38,026 nt of DNA, from positions 1 through 38,026 of the forward strand of contig JAFWQM010000034.1 in NCBI GenBank assembly GCA_017509065.1, in the 5' to 3' direction. Positions 6,399 through 14,666 of the stretch are shown here, in pieces (position 1 is the stretch's first letter; the number at the start of each line of letters is the position of its first letter). A program made the position numbers and the translations under genes. Source of the DNA: Clostridia bacterium (GTDB lineage: Bacteria; Bacillota_A; Clostridia; Christensenellales; Aristaeellaceae). The notes below the pieces were generated by a model. It did no database searches, was not told where the DNA came from, and saw only the letters and a program-made list of their open reading frames with translations.

Positions 6399-8288
6399 TT
6401 ACTTCACATAGGCCGCGGCCTGTTCGCCGGCGATGCGGCCAAAGACGATGATGTCGGCCACAGCATTGCCGCCCAGACGGTTGGCGCCGTGGACGCCGCC
6501 GGTGACTTCGCCTGCGGCAAAGAGGCCGGGGATGATCGCGCCATCAGCGTTCAAAACGTGGGTTTCGGTGTCGATCTTCAGGCCGCCCATGGTGTGGTGG
6601 ATGCCCGCAGTCACCTTCACGGCGTAGTAAGGCGCGGTGTCCAGCGGATTCGCAAAGGACGTGCGGCCAAAGTCGGGATCGTTCTTTTCCGCCACATAGC
6701 CGTTCCATTTTTCCATGGTCGCGGCGAAGTCGTCGGCGGGGATTTCCAGCGCTTCGGCCAGCGCTTCATAGGTGTCGCCGCTCAGCATCAGGCCGCGCTT
6801 GATGTAGCCCTGGATGACGGAGGAAGCGTCCACCATTTTCTGGTCCACCACCAGCCAGGAGAAGGAACCGGGCTGGGCGATTTCGGCGGCGGACACCACG
6901 TCGCGGGTGCCCACTTCGTCGATGAAGCGTTCGCCGTTCGCGTTGATCAGCACAGCGCCGTCGCCGCGCAGGCCCTCGGTGATGAGGGAGGCGGTGTCGG
7001 CCTGCACGGTGGGATGAATCTGAATCTGCTCCATATCCACGGTGGCAGCGCCGAGGGCTTCCGCCATCAGGATGCCCTGGCCCTGGATGCCGGAGGCGTT
7101 GGTGGTCATGAAGCCAGCCAGGTCGGGCTTATATTTCACAACCATATCCAGATTCGCGCCGAAGCCGCCGGTGGCCAGGATAACCGCCTGCGCATTCACG
7201 GTGACGGTGTTGCCGGTTTTGCCTTCGGCTTTCACGCCGACAGCCGCGCCGGTTTCATCCACGAGGATTTCGGTGGCGGTGGTGTCGAGATACAGGGTGA
7301 TGTTTTCGCGTTCTTTCATGGCCGCTTCCAGACGGGGCACGATGTACGCGCCGACGGAAACCACCTTGCCGTTTTCGTCCACGGGGCGATGGATGCGCTT
7401 GACGGAAGCGCCGCCGAAAGCCGCCACGTTGTTCAGATCGATGCCTACGGTTTCCAGCCAGGAAATGGCCTCCGCGCTGCCGGAGACCAGGGTCTTGACC
7501 AGCTCGGGATCGTTGATGCCCTTGCCGCCGATCATGGTATCCAGGGCGAACAGCTGAATAGAATCAAAATATCCGTCGGGGCTGGCCTGCCAGGCTTCCC
7601 ACTGGGATTTGACGATATTGGCGGAGTAGGTGATCAGTTCATTGTCCGCGTAGGCTTCGGCGGCTTTCAGGGTCTTTTCCACGCCCGCGGCCTCGCCGAA
7701 TTCGTTTGTATCCTGATACACGGTCTTGGCGGCATTCATGCCGCCGGTGGACTTGACGGAATTGCCGCCCACAGCGGGCTGGCTTTCCAGCACGACCACT
7801 TTCCTGCCCGCGTCGGCTGCCGCGATGGCGGCGGTCATGCCCGCGCCGCCCGCGCCGACGACCACGATATCGGCTTCCACCGTCACGTCCTCAGCCGCCT
7901 CGGCGCTGGCTTCGCGCATAAAGTCGTCGGGATTCATTCCGGCGTTCTGAAGGGCTGTCCGCGCCGCTTCCAGCACGCCCGCGCGGGTGATCTGGGCAAA
8001 CGTAGCGCCGGTGTAGGTGTCCACGATGCCATTCGCGTTCACGAAGGCTTCCGGCCATTCGCTGATGATGTTGCCGCCGATGCCCGCGGTTTCGCCGTCG
8101 CCCGTCATTTCCACATAGGCGATTTCACCGTCCACCAGCGTGATGGCGACGGTCACGTCGCCGCCAAAGCCTTTCGCCGTGCCGACGCCTGTTACGGCGG
8201 TCACTTCCACGGTGACTGCCATCGCGGCGGGAACAAGGGACAGCAGCATCACCAGCGCGGTCAGCGCGGCAAAGATACGATTGCGCAT
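6399..8288 (-). CDS. Secreted FMN-binding, FAD-dependent fumarate-reductase-type oxidoreductase
   Basis: This is a 629-residue flavoprotein. A signal peptide spans residues 1-24. An FMN-binding domain (about 28-115) carries DTYTGAT (90-96), the ApbE flavinylation motif D-x-x-[ST]-G-A-[ST]; FMN would be esterified to Thr96. An FAD_binding_2 domain follows, with GAGGAG (145-150) for the dinucleotide. The residues used by fumarate reductases of the Fcc3/FrdA family are all present: His in QIHPT, Arg in GERFIDE, His in GIHHTMGG (564/565) and Arg604 in ANRLGGNA. The architecture matches extracellular flavinylated reductases that take electrons from a membrane flavin-transfer system and reduce fumarate, urocanate or similar acceptors. 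No lipobox or heme motif is present. The true acceptor is unknown, and no ApbE is encoded in this window. The start at 8288 has AGGAGG 9 nt upstream. It is transcribed alone from a consensus promoter. Confidence 0.88.
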   Translation of the reverse strand: MRNRIFAALTALVMLLSLVPAAMAVTVEVTAVTGVGTAKGFGGDVTVAITLVDGEIAYVEMTGDGETAGIGGNIISEWPEAFVNANGIVDTYTGATFAQITRAGVLEAARTALQNAGMNPDDFMREASAEAAEDVTVEADIVVVGAGGAGMTAAIAAADAGRKVVVLESQPAVGGNSVKSTGGMNAAKTVYQDTNEFGEAAGVEKTLKAAEAYADNELITYSANIVKSQWEAWQASPDGYFDSIQLFALDTMIGGKGINDPELVKTLVSGSAEAISWLETVGIDLNNVAAFGGASVKRIHRPVDENGKVVSVGAYIVPRLEAAMKERENITLYLDTTATEILVDETGAAVGVKAEGKTGNTVTVNAQAVILATGGFGANLDMVVKYKPDLAGFMTTNASGIQGQGILMAEALGAATVDMEQIQIHPTVQADTASLITEGLRGDGAVLINANGERFIDEVGTRDVVSAAEIAQPGSFSWLVVDQKMVDASSVIQGYIKRGLMLSGDTYEALAEALEIPADDFAATMEKWNGYVAEKNDPDFGRTSFANPLDTAPYYAVKVTAGIHHTMGGLKIDTETHVLNADGAIIPGLFAAGEVTGGVHGANRLGGNAVADIIVFGRIAGEQAAAYVK

Positions 8289-8344
8289 AATATAGTTCCT
8301 CCTGATGCAGAATCCGAAAACCCATCCGGGTTCCAGTTGGTTTT

Positions 8345-8374
8345 ATTATATAATACTGTGGCGCTTTGTGTCAA
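8345..8374 (-). promoter_or_regulatory. Consensus sigma-A promoter of the flavoprotein
   Basis: TTGACA (8369-8374), an 18-bp spacer and TATAAT (8345-8350) read on the minus strand. The start codon is 57 bp downstream of the -10. A short AACCC/GGGTT hairpin lies in the resulting leader. Confidence 0.85.
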
Positions 8375-8482
8375 AGACTTCTTGATTCTTCAAGCAAAAT
8401 CTTTTTTATTTTGCAGGAAAAGCGGAGCGGAATGACGAAATTTGTTTTGTTTTATTTTACTGAAAGAGAAGGTTGAAAGCTC

Positions 8483-9010
8483 ATGTGGGTATGTCAGCGC
8501 TGTCATTCTGAAAACCAGGATTCCATGGCCGCCTGCCCCTCCTGCGGCACGCCCCGGCCTGTGCGCCGTTTTGGCTCCGCGCCGCAGGCGCATACGGCGG
8601 TGGCATCGCCGAACGTCGTCCCGGCGCAGACGGCAAACGCCGCTTCCTCTCCTGTTCCCGACGTGCGGACTGCCGCTTCTGCCCGCGCGGCCGCGCAGAA
8701 TCCGGGCCGGGAAAATGAGGAGTATTATGACGATGAAGAAATGTATGACCGTCCCCGCAGGGGCGGGTCCATTTTCGGCAAGCTGGTGGGCGGCCTGCTG
8801 ATCGTGCTGCTGCCGCTGCTGATTGGTCTGCTGGCCTGGCGGCAATATGACGTTCTGTCGGAAACTCTGCTGCCGCTGTACCTCACCGAAAAGGCCCCGG
8901 ACTGGCTGCGCTCGGTCTTCTATGGGATGCTCACCGCCGCCGCTGTGCTGCTGTCCATGCTGCCGGGATTGTGGACGATCCTGCTGTCCAGGAAGCCGCC
9001 GAAGCAATAA
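8483..9010 (+). CDS. Zinc-ribbon membrane protein of unknown function
   Basis: The protein has 175 residues. The first 22 form a four-cysteine zinc ribbon (Cys4, Cys7, Cys18, Cys21; W-x-C-x2-C ... N ... C-x2-C-G, like RanBP2 or zinc-ribbon_2 fingers). A low-complexity Ala/Pro-rich linker (about 30-75) and an acidic Glu/Asp/Tyr patch follow, then two hydrophobic helices (about 97-119 and 143-168) with a short loop between them. The N-terminal ribbon should be cytoplasmic. I do not recognise a named family. The same ribbon-plus-membrane layout occurs in the 944-residue protein at 26866. The ATG at 8483 has a GAAGG about 10 nt upstream. It faces the NUDIX gene tail to tail. Confidence 0.75.
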   Translation: MWVCQRCHSENQDSMAACPSCGTPRPVRRFGSAPQAHTAVASPNVVPAQTANAASSPVPDVRTAASARAAAQNPGRENEEYYDDEEMYDRPRRGGSIFGKLVGGLLIVLLPLLIGLLAWRQYDVLSETLLPLYLTEKAPDWLRSVFYGMLTAAAVLLSMLPGLWTILLSRKPPKQ

Positions 9011-9020
9011 TGAAGTTTTG

Positions 9021-9057
9021 ACAAGAAAAACCTCCTACTTCCTGCCTTTTTTCTTGT
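9021..9057. terminator. AT-rich inverted repeat between convergent genes
   Basis: ACAAGAAAAA (9021-9030) pairs perfectly with TTTTTCTTGT (9048-9057) across a 17-nt loop. It lies 11 bp past the zinc-ribbon stop and 9 bp before the NUDIX stop. The AT-rich arms and lack of a GC stem make this a weak bidirectional terminator candidate. Confidence 0.35.
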
Positions 9058-9065
9058 ATGGATCA

Positions 9066-9608
9066 TCACGAATACTTCACCGTGTTATCCTCATGGGTAT
9101 GCGCGCTGCGGTGATTTCTGCGGAAAAACAGCAGCTCGATCAGGCTTTTTTCATACGGAATGAAAGTGCCGCCGTCGATCATGCGCAGGATCTCTTCCTG
9201 ATCCGCCCAGCGAACCCGCTGCACTTCCTCGTATTGCAGACGCAGGGAATCAAGATTGGGGGTCTGGTTCACCAGGTAATAATCGTCAAATCCGTTTTCC
9301 CAATGAATCGTAAGCGACGGTCGCGCGCCGGACAGATCAATGGACAGCCCAAGCTCCTCGCGGGTTTCGCGCTCCGCGGCGCTCTGGCTGTTATCCCCGG
9401 CGACGGCTGATCCGCCCACGCTGATGTCCCACAGGTTTGACCAGCCGCTTTTGAACGGCTGGCGCTGCTGAATCAGCATCTGGCCTTTTTCGTTGAATAT
9501 ACAGACGTGAACGACCAGCCGGTAATAACCGTCCGGCGTTCGTTCGCCGCGCACCATTGTTTTTCCGGTTTTCTCTCGCTCGGCGGTATACAGGTCAAAC
9601 AGTTCCAT
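9066..9608 (-). CDS. NUDIX hydrolase (IDI/YfcD-like subgroup)
   Basis: A 180-residue NUDIX protein. The box runs from Gly66 to about residue 88: GGSAVAGDNSQSAAE followed by RETREELGL, giving the metal-binding REUXEEXGU half intact. Position 72 is Asp where the canonical box has Glu, as is common in the isopentenyl-diphosphate-isomerase-like subgroup (GGxVxAGE/D). The N-terminal LVVHVCIFNEKGQMLIQQR also fits that subgroup. The substrate is a nucleoside-diphosphate-linked compound or other pyrophosphate, not predictable further. The start at 9608 has AGGAGG 8 nt upstream. It lies downstream of the small 80-residue gene, with a GC hairpin between. Confidence 0.87.
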   Translation of the reverse strand: MELFDLYTAEREKTGKTMVRGERTPDGYYRLVVHVCIFNEKGQMLIQQRQPFKSGWSNLWDISVGGSAVAGDNSQSAAERETREELGLSIDLSGARPSLTIHWENGFDDYYLVNQTPNLDSLRLQYEEVQRVRWADQEEILRMIDGGTFIPYEKSLIELLFFRRNHRSAHTHEDNTVKYS

Positions 9609-9639
9609 ACGCGTTTCCTCCTGTTCCAGGATAGACGGA

Positions 9640-9662
9640 GGGCAGGGATGAACTCCCTGCCC
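9640..9662 (-). terminator. GC-rich hairpin after the 80-residue gene
   Basis: GGGCAGGGA (9640-9648) and TCCCTGCCC (9654-9662) form a perfect 9-bp stem with a 5-nt loop, 14 bp past the stop codon of the small gene. No U-run follows on the minus strand, so it may attenuate or mark processing rather than fully terminate. Confidence 0.45.
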
Positions 9663-9676
9663 TGTTTTGATGTGTT

Positions 9677-9919
9677 TTACTTCCCGAACAAAGACTTGAG
9701 CTTGCCCAGGATGCCGCCCGCGTTCTTGGCCACGTCTGCGATGTTCAGCTTGCCCTGCACGGCCTTTATGACCGCCTGGATCAGCTGATCGTCCAGCTTG
9801 ATGCCCAGGATATCCGTCACGATTTTGACAGGATTCTTTTTGAACTGCTCGATCAGGCTGTTGTTGCCGGTCAGCTTTTTGACCACCTGGTCAACATATT
9901 TTGTAATGTCCTGGCTCAT
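9677..9919 (-). CDS. Small conserved-looking hypothetical protein
   Basis: This is an 80-residue, mostly helical, soluble protein: MSQDITKYVDQVVKKL, then SLIEQFKKNPVKIVTDILG, and a Gly-rich end GGILGKLKSLFGK. I recall similar small proteins in Clostridia with the pattern FxKDPVKxLxxLLGxxLxDxQ, but no function. The segment KxPVxxxxxxLGIxLxD faintly recalls NHLP-type leader peptides of modified-peptide pathways; no modification enzyme lies nearby, so I do not claim that role. The ATG at 9919 is preferred: GGGAGG lies 8 nt upstream, whereas a GTG at 9928 would overlap that same ribosome site. It follows the Wzy-like gene by 26 bp and is probably in its operon. Confidence 0.72.
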   Translation of the reverse strand: MSQDITKYVDQVVKKLTGNNSLIEQFKKNPVKIVTDILGIKLDDQLIQAVIKAVQGKLNIADVAKNAGGILGKLKSLFGK

Positions 9920-9945
9920 TCCGTTCACCTCCCTTTCTTATTGAA

Positions 9946-11271
9946 TCACTCTGCGGACTTCTTCTCTTTTTTTGCCGTCCGCTTAATGATCGGTTCCGCA
10001 ATGGAGGCCAGCGGATAAAGCAGCGCGAAGTTGTACCACACCTCCATGCCAGGCCGCTCCATGACCGCGAAAAACACCATGAAGCTGGCAATAAGCAGCA
10101 TGCTGTAATCCCTGTTTTTCCATCCTCTCCATTGGCCGAATATCAGCCACGCGAGGCAGCAGGCGACCCACAGAACCCCCTTTGTGATCATAAAGGAAAT
10201 GTAAGCGTTGTCCATCACGTACAGATGCTCCACGACGCCGGTCGATTTGTCCAGATAGATCTGGGTCGCAATCCGCATCGGACGGCCGAACAGCGAAAAC
10301 CCGAAATAGTCCAGCGCAAGGCCGCCCTGTACGAACCTCATCGCCGTAGAATGCAGCGGCGTATTGTAGAAAGTCATCGCGACCCATTCTTTATTCAGGC
10401 TGAGAACGACTGAACCCAAACAGCAAAGAACAGGCAGCGCAATGGCGAACCATGAGATGAGTCCGGGTTTTTTCCGGGGAAGTTTCTCCGGCCTCTGCTC
10501 CCGCTTCTCCATCCATGATGTCAGCAGCGTGATCATCGGGAACGCCAGGGAGAGGAAGGCGATGGTCCTGCATCCGATCACAAAATACATAAATACCCCG
10601 ATCGGCCAGAACATGGCGAAAGTCAAAAGTGGCTTTTTACGCAGGTACACGTACCAGCCCGCCAGCATTGCCTGAAAAGCGATATACCCCCATGTATTCG
10701 GATAGATGATGCCCAGAGAAGTGGAGGAGTATTGGTCGCCGACCTTTGAGAAATCCTGGGTAAAGCCTGCCAGCAATCCGAGCCCGGCGATCAGCAGGAT
10801 CGTGATGGGAACAAAAAGAAGGAAGCGAAGCAGCTTTTTAAAATTTTTCCCATACGCCATCAGACACAGAAAACAGTCGATGATGACCGTGAACACAATT
10901 TTATGGTTCTTCCAGTCCTGATCCAGAAACATCAGGAAATACCCGCACAGGCAGCCCACCGCCAGGATCACCGGAACCAGAAGCAGCGGCATGTTCCTCA
11001 GCTTTTTCCACATCGCGGCTTTATAACAGAGATAAACGCCGGAACCGAGCAGCACAATATAATTGAAGAAGTTGAGGCGGCTGGAAGAGAATAAATCGCC
11101 TGTCCAATAGATTCGGTTTACGTATTCGGAAAAGACATAGCAGATGACGAGAATAATATACGGAAAATCAGGCCCGCTTTTCACCGATTCCATAAACGAA
11201 AGCGTGTTTTCTCTGATCCGAAGCCATAGCGTTTTTTTCTGTGCGTTTTCCAAAGAGACCATCCTTTCCAT
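9946..11271 (-). CDS. O-antigen ligase/polymerase-like membrane protein
   Basis: This is a polytopic membrane protein of about 441 residues with some 10-12 hydrophobic helices and a large periplasm-type loop between about 300 and 370 (LNKEWVAMTFYNTPLHSTAMRF ...), the layout of the Wzy/WaaL family that polymerises or transfers lipid-linked glycans. The motif MRFVQGGLALDYFGFSLFGR and the following MDNAYISFMITKG fit WaaL/Wzy-type loops (Rxxx and NxYI patterns). Basic C-terminal residues follow the last helix. No other polysaccharide genes adjoin it. The start is uncertain: ATG at 11271 (no good ribosome site) or 11262. A longer reading from TTG at 11364 was rejected because that TTG is the -35 of the promoter listed at 11336-11364. 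Confidence 0.72.
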   Translation of the reverse strand: MERMVSLENAQKKTLWLRIRENTLSFMESVKSGPDFPYIILVICYVFSEYVNRIYWTGDLFSSSRLNFFNYIVLLGSGVYLCYKAAMWKKLRNMPLLLVPVILAVGCLCGYFLMFLDQDWKNHKIVFTVIIDCFLCLMAYGKNFKKLLRFLLFVPITILLIAGLGLLAGFTQDFSKVGDQYSSTSLGIIYPNTWGYIAFQAMLAGWYVYLRKKPLLTFAMFWPIGVFMYFVIGCRTIAFLSLAFPMITLLTSWMEKREQRPEKLPRKKPGLISWFAIALPVLCCLGSVVLSLNKEWVAMTFYNTPLHSTAMRFVQGGLALDYFGFSLFGRPMRIATQIYLDKSTGVVEHLYVMDNAYISFMITKGVLWVACCLAWLIFGQWRGWKNRDYSMLLIASFMVFFAVMERPGMEVWYNFALLYPLASIAEPIIKRTAKKEKKSAE

Positions 11272-11335
11272 TGCGGCGCTCTGCGGCAGAACCGATGCAG
11301 CGTTCGTTTTCCGGCTCTTCGCCTTGAGCGCCAAC

Positions 11336-11364
11336 ACTTTAGCACAAAACAGCAACAGTGTCAA
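11336..11364 (-). promoter_or_regulatory. Promoter of the Wzy-like gene
   Basis: TTGACA (11359-11364), a 17-bp spacer and TAAAGT (11336-11341) read on the minus strand. It lies within 7 bp of the stop codon of the upstream GerMN gene, so the Wzy-like gene and the small gene can be expressed independently of the GerMN cluster. Predicted transcription starts near 11329, leaving a leader of about 58 nt. Confidence 0.7.
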
Positions 11365-11370
11365 TAAACC

Positions 11371-12891
11371 TCATTCCTGCACGTTCAGACTTGGCATGAA
11401 ATCTCCCGGCAGATAGACCGTGCCGCCCAGGTTTTCCGGCTGCTGGCCTTCAACAAAAATGGCCACGCGCCTGACGCCCGGCAGGCTGCACAGGGTGTTT
11501 ACCAGGCCATATATCATGCTTTCCACGGCTTTTCCTTCCATCTCTTCCGTCACAGTCACCAGCTGCCGTGAAAAATTGACCAGCAGCACGCTGCCGTCAT
11601 AAGAAACGCCCAGCAGGTCATCGGCTGTCAGGCCGTTCGGCAGCACGGGCAGCAGGCCGGTTTTGCTGTCATAGCCCTGCGGGCCTTCCAGCATCTGCCG
11701 GTAAACCGCCCGCGCGTTGAAGATGTCGCCGCAGGGAATGGGCCGCAGAACCCGGTTCAGCCGCCCGGCCTCATCGAGGAAAAACAGCGGGCATTCCGCC
11801 AGTAAAAAGCCTTCAAAATCCCGGCGGGTCATCACGCCGTCCGTGAACGTCATGGTTTCGCCGACGCGGCGGTATACGCCAGAAGGCGTGAGGGATGAGA
11901 TCCTCTCATCGCCGATGTAAACTTCCAGGCCTTCAATGCCCGGCAGGAAGGATGTGAACGTGTAGGTGAGCGACGCCATCATCACGGAACGGGTGATGCC
12001 CGCATCGATCAGAGCGGTGTTCATCGTGTCCTGGAAACGGAGAGACAGCACGCGGCGGCCGTTGATCTCCTCCACACCCGGCGTGTCGGCAAGCAATCCC
12101 CTGAAATCCGGGCACCGGGGCATCCGGGGCAGGCTGACCGCATCCGTAGAGAGGGCATCGAGCAGCGTCTGCGACAAAGACGCGATATCCATGGAAACGA
12201 ACGCGAATGTGCGCGCCTCGCACAAAATGCCCTTGCCTGACGGCGCGGGATAATACAGGGAAGCGGTGTAAGCCCGCCGGGTCTGGGAAACAGGCGCGGA
12301 CGCGCGGGACCAGAGCGCGGCGAGGTCTTCCCGCATGTTCATCTGATAGCAGCCCGCGGGCAGCGTGCCCTCCCTGTTCAGTCCCGTCTGGACGCTGTTG
12401 ATGAGCACGTTCACGTACTGTATGTCCCCAAACTGGCACAGCGTATTCGCCAATGCCTGACTGACTGTGAAAAACTGTTCGCTCGACAGGGCCAGCGCGG
12501 AAGCGTCTAAATTCACTGTAGCGACGGTGCCGGACACCTCCACGGCGTCCTTTCCCGCCAGTGACAGCTGAATGCCCGCGCCGACGGCGGCGGTGGTTTC
12601 CGTGGCCGGATAGGCCAGCAGCACTTCGCACAGCATTTTTGCCATGTGCTGGCCTGCCGGCACCGCCACCCGCTGGGGCACTGTCAGCAGCCGGGTGCCG
12701 TCCAGCGAAGGCAGATACATCATCACCGTCTGCTCATACGCTTTCTCAGCGTCGGTTGTCGGCGCGTTTCCCTTCAGCGCCACGGGGGGCAGCGTCACCT
12801 GCACTGCTGCTACGCTCCCCTGGCTCTGACAGCCGGTCAGCAGCGCGCACACGCACAGCAGGCACAGAAAACCGCTCAGGCGATGGTTCAT
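11371..12891 (-). CDS. GerMN-domain lipoprotein with two domains
   Basis: This is a 506-residue exported lipoprotein. The signal peptide ends in LLTG-Cys21, a good lipobox. Two GerMN-like domains are visible: one at about 50-165 (YLPSLDGTRLL, AKMLCEVLLAYP, VATVNLDASAL, ALANTLCQFGDIQYVNVLING-like) and one at the C-terminus (RQMLEGPQGYDSK, VLLVNFSRQL, YGLVNTLCSLPGVRRVAIFVEG, ending PGDFMPS). The domain occurs in GerM, a spore germination/cortex protein, and in other Gram-positive lipoproteins of the envelope. The middle part is unassigned. The start at 12891 has AGAGG at 9 nt; an ATG 9 nt upstream would abut the ribosome site. It lies 22 bp after a second GerMN-type gene, forming an operon. Confidence 0.82.
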   Translation of the reverse strand: MNHRLSGFLCLLCVCALLTGCQSQGSVAAVQVTLPPVALKGNAPTTDAEKAYEQTVMMYLPSLDGTRLLTVPQRVAVPAGQHMAKMLCEVLLAYPATETTAAVGAGIQLSLAGKDAVEVSGTVATVNLDASALALSSEQFFTVSQALANTLCQFGDIQYVNVLINSVQTGLNREGTLPAGCYQMNMREDLAALWSRASAPVSQTRRAYTASLYYPAPSGKGILCEARTFAFVSMDIASLSQTLLDALSTDAVSLPRMPRCPDFRGLLADTPGVEEINGRRVLSLRFQDTMNTALIDAGITRSVMMASLTYTFTSFLPGIEGLEVYIGDERISSLTPSGVYRRVGETMTFTDGVMTRRDFEGFLLAECPLFFLDEAGRLNRVLRPIPCGDIFNARAVYRQMLEGPQGYDSKTGLLPVLPNGLTADDLLGVSYDGSVLLVNFSRQLVTVTEEMEGKAVESMIYGLVNTLCSLPGVRRVAIFVEGQQPENLGGTVYLPGDFMPSLNVQE

Positions 12892-12913
12892 CGTTTCCAT
12901 CCTCTTCCATTTG

Positions 12914-13876
12914 TCATTCTTTCGCCTGCATCATGGAAAGCAGGGCCTGATAATCCATTTTCCAAAGGCCCTCCTCCCGGATCAGATGCAGCGGATAACC
13001 GGTGATTTCAGCGTCTTTGGCCTGTCCCCGAAGGGTCAGGTCAGCCGTCAGCACGGCGCGCTGCCCGTCATACGCCACGCTGCCGGAAGACAGATCATAG
13101 CCTACCAGCACGCCCGCGGCTTCGAACGCTTCAAATAAACTCTGCTCGCCCGGCGCGTGCGCGCAGAACAGGGACAGCGTGTCCCAATCCTGCCGGAGCC
13201 AGGCGTTCAGCACGCATTCCGCAGTGTTGTGCGGCGTGAGCAGCACGCTTTCATCCCGCACGGCAGGGGGCAGCAAAGCCGGATCTCCGCTGCGGTTCAG
13301 GAACCCGGCCTGCAGCCGCATGCTCACTGCCTGGCCCGAATTCCGCTGCACCATCACCTGTACCCGGTCGCACAGCCCGGCCTCGGTCAGCGTGGCAGCC
13401 AGCGCGTCCAGGCAGAGCTGACGGCGCGCCGGCCCTTCCGTTTTCCAATAGCCCGAAGCGGCGTCGCCCGGTTCGTCGGAATAGCGGCCTAAAAAACCTT
13501 CGTTCATGGTGATGAACAGCGTGCCGTCCTGCGTCGCTGCGTCCACCACTTCGCTTCCCATGGGGAAAAGGGGCGTGAGCTCCGTGTTCAGCGGGCCGCT
13601 GATCAGCGCCCGCACGATGGCCTTTTCCAGGTTTTCATTCCGCTGCACGACCACAGTCCGCGGCTCCGCGGCCAGGAAGGAGGAATCCTGAAAACGGAAA
13701 TACAGGGCGATCTGCTTTTCATCCGGGGCCAGCTCCGCCGTGCTTGCGCTGATCAGGCTGTGGCTGTCCACCCCGCCGCGCTTGAGCGAATCGGGCGGGG
13801 AAATGGCGCAGGCCGACAGGCACAGAGCGCAAAGAATCAGCAGAAGAAGCGCGGACTTTTTACGATTCCGGATCAT
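12914..13876 (-). CDS. GerMN-domain lipoprotein, single domain
   Basis: This is a 320-residue lipoprotein with the signal peptide LLLLILCALCLSA-Cys23. One GerMN domain spans about 45-190 (IALYFRFQDSSFL, RNENLEKAIVRALISGP, LFITMNEGFLG, LCLDALAATLTEAGLCDRVQVMV). The C-terminal 120 residues (ECVLNAWLRQDWDTLSLFC ... GLWKMDYQAL) look like an NTF2/DUF4878-type fold. The start codon overlaps the stop of the DUF6062 gene (ATGA, 13873-13876), and GGAGAGGAG stands 10-18 nt upstream inside that gene, so translation is coupled. It is paired with the larger GerMN lipoprotein downstream. Reading frames extending further upstream only overlap the neighbour and were not used. Confidence 0.82.
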   Translation of the reverse strand: MIRNRKKSALLLLILCALCLSACAISPPDSLKRGGVDSHSLISASTAELAPDEKQIALYFRFQDSSFLAAEPRTVVVQRNENLEKAIVRALISGPLNTELTPLFPMGSEVVDAATQDGTLFITMNEGFLGRYSDEPGDAASGYWKTEGPARRQLCLDALAATLTEAGLCDRVQVMVQRNSGQAVSMRLQAGFLNRSGDPALLPPAVRDESVLLTPHNTAECVLNAWLRQDWDTLSLFCAHAPGEQSLFEAFEAAGVLVGYDLSSGSVAYDGQRAVLTADLTLRGQAKDAEITGYPLHLIREEGLWKMDYQALLSMMQAKE

Positions 13877-14646
13877 TTGGGGTTCGGCTCCTCTCCCAGG
13901 CACCAGCCCTGCAGCTTGTTGATCGTCCGCTCCAGCGACCCCCGGCTGTCGCCCCAGGGCTTGTCGGCGTTGCGGTAATCGAATTTCAGGGTGAAGCCTT
14001 CGATGTCCTTTTCCAGCTTGTCCATGCTTCTCTGCGTGGTCTCCTTCAAGTCTTTCAGGAAATCCCGCAGCGTGTCGCCGCTGAGCGCTTCCTCCGCCAT
14101 TTCCAGCAGCATGGCCATATCCGGCAGGCAAACGCCCCGGGACGCGGCGAACTCCCTGCGGAAGGCAGGGTCGTTTTTGTACAGGTGCAGCAGGGTGTAT
14201 GCGTAGCGCCGGGTGTTTTCCTCAATGGTGTCGCACAGGATGCAGCTTTGGCTCATAGCGCGCACCTTCGCGGCTGCCGCCTGCAGGCCTTCTTTTCCCT
14301 CGCTCTTGCCCAGCATCCGTTTGAGCGCGGGGGTCTTGGCGCTCTTGTCCCCAGCGGAGGCGGCCTCATCCAGGATGGGCTGCAATTTGCGGATGGTTTC
14401 CTTTAGATGGGTGTGCATCATCAGCGCGTGGCCCAGGCGGTTCTTCTGCTCATAGAGCAATACCTGGTGATGGGCGCAGAAGCCGATGTCGTTCACCTGG
14501 ATGCGGGTGTCCGGCTCCATCACCGACGCGCCTAAAAACCGCTCCACGTCGATCAGTTCGTTCCGGCGGCGCAGCGCGCACAGGGGACATTCGCCCTGCT
14601 GCTTCACGGCGTCCCAGACCGGGATGGTGTCAATGTGGTAACGCAT
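13873..14646 (-). CDS. DUF6062-type Cys-rich cytoplasmic protein
   Basis: A 257-residue soluble protein with three cysteine clusters: CPLC (20-23), GFCAHH (Cys57, His59, His60) and CILC (135-138). The spacing suggests one or two zinc sites. Between them the protein is helical and charged. I recognise this as the DUF6062 family of Clostridia, of unknown function. No transport motif is present although relatives are sometimes labelled as ABC transporter proteins. The start at 14646 has AGGAGG 8 nt upstream. It leads the cluster with the two GerMN lipoproteins (4-bp ATGA overlap), suggesting a shared envelope or sporulation-related role, which is inference. Confidence 0.75.
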   Translation of the reverse strand: MRYHIDTIPVWDAVKQQGECPLCALRRRNELIDVERFLGASVMEPDTRIQVNDIGFCAHHQVLLYEQKNRLGHALMMHTHLKETIRKLQPILDEAASAGDKSAKTPALKRMLGKSEGKEGLQAAAAKVRAMSQSCILCDTIEENTRRYAYTLLHLYKNDPAFRREFAASRGVCLPDMAMLLEMAEEALSGDTLRDFLKDLKETTQRSMDKLEKDIEGFTLKFDYRNADKPWGDSRGSLERTINKLQGWCLGEEPNPK

Positions 14647-14666
14647 ACGTTCCTCCTGTTATTAAA

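Noticed and set aside
6360..8435. 691-codon open frame on the plus strand opposite the flavoprotein
   Set aside because: It mirrors the GC-rich flavoprotein gene, has a His/Gly/Val-rich nonsense composition and no ribosome site; the minus-strand protein is clearly real.
11271..11364. TTG start at 11364 for the Wzy-like gene
   Set aside because: This TTG is part of a TTGACA -35 with a -10 at the right distance, so it would lie upstream of the transcript.
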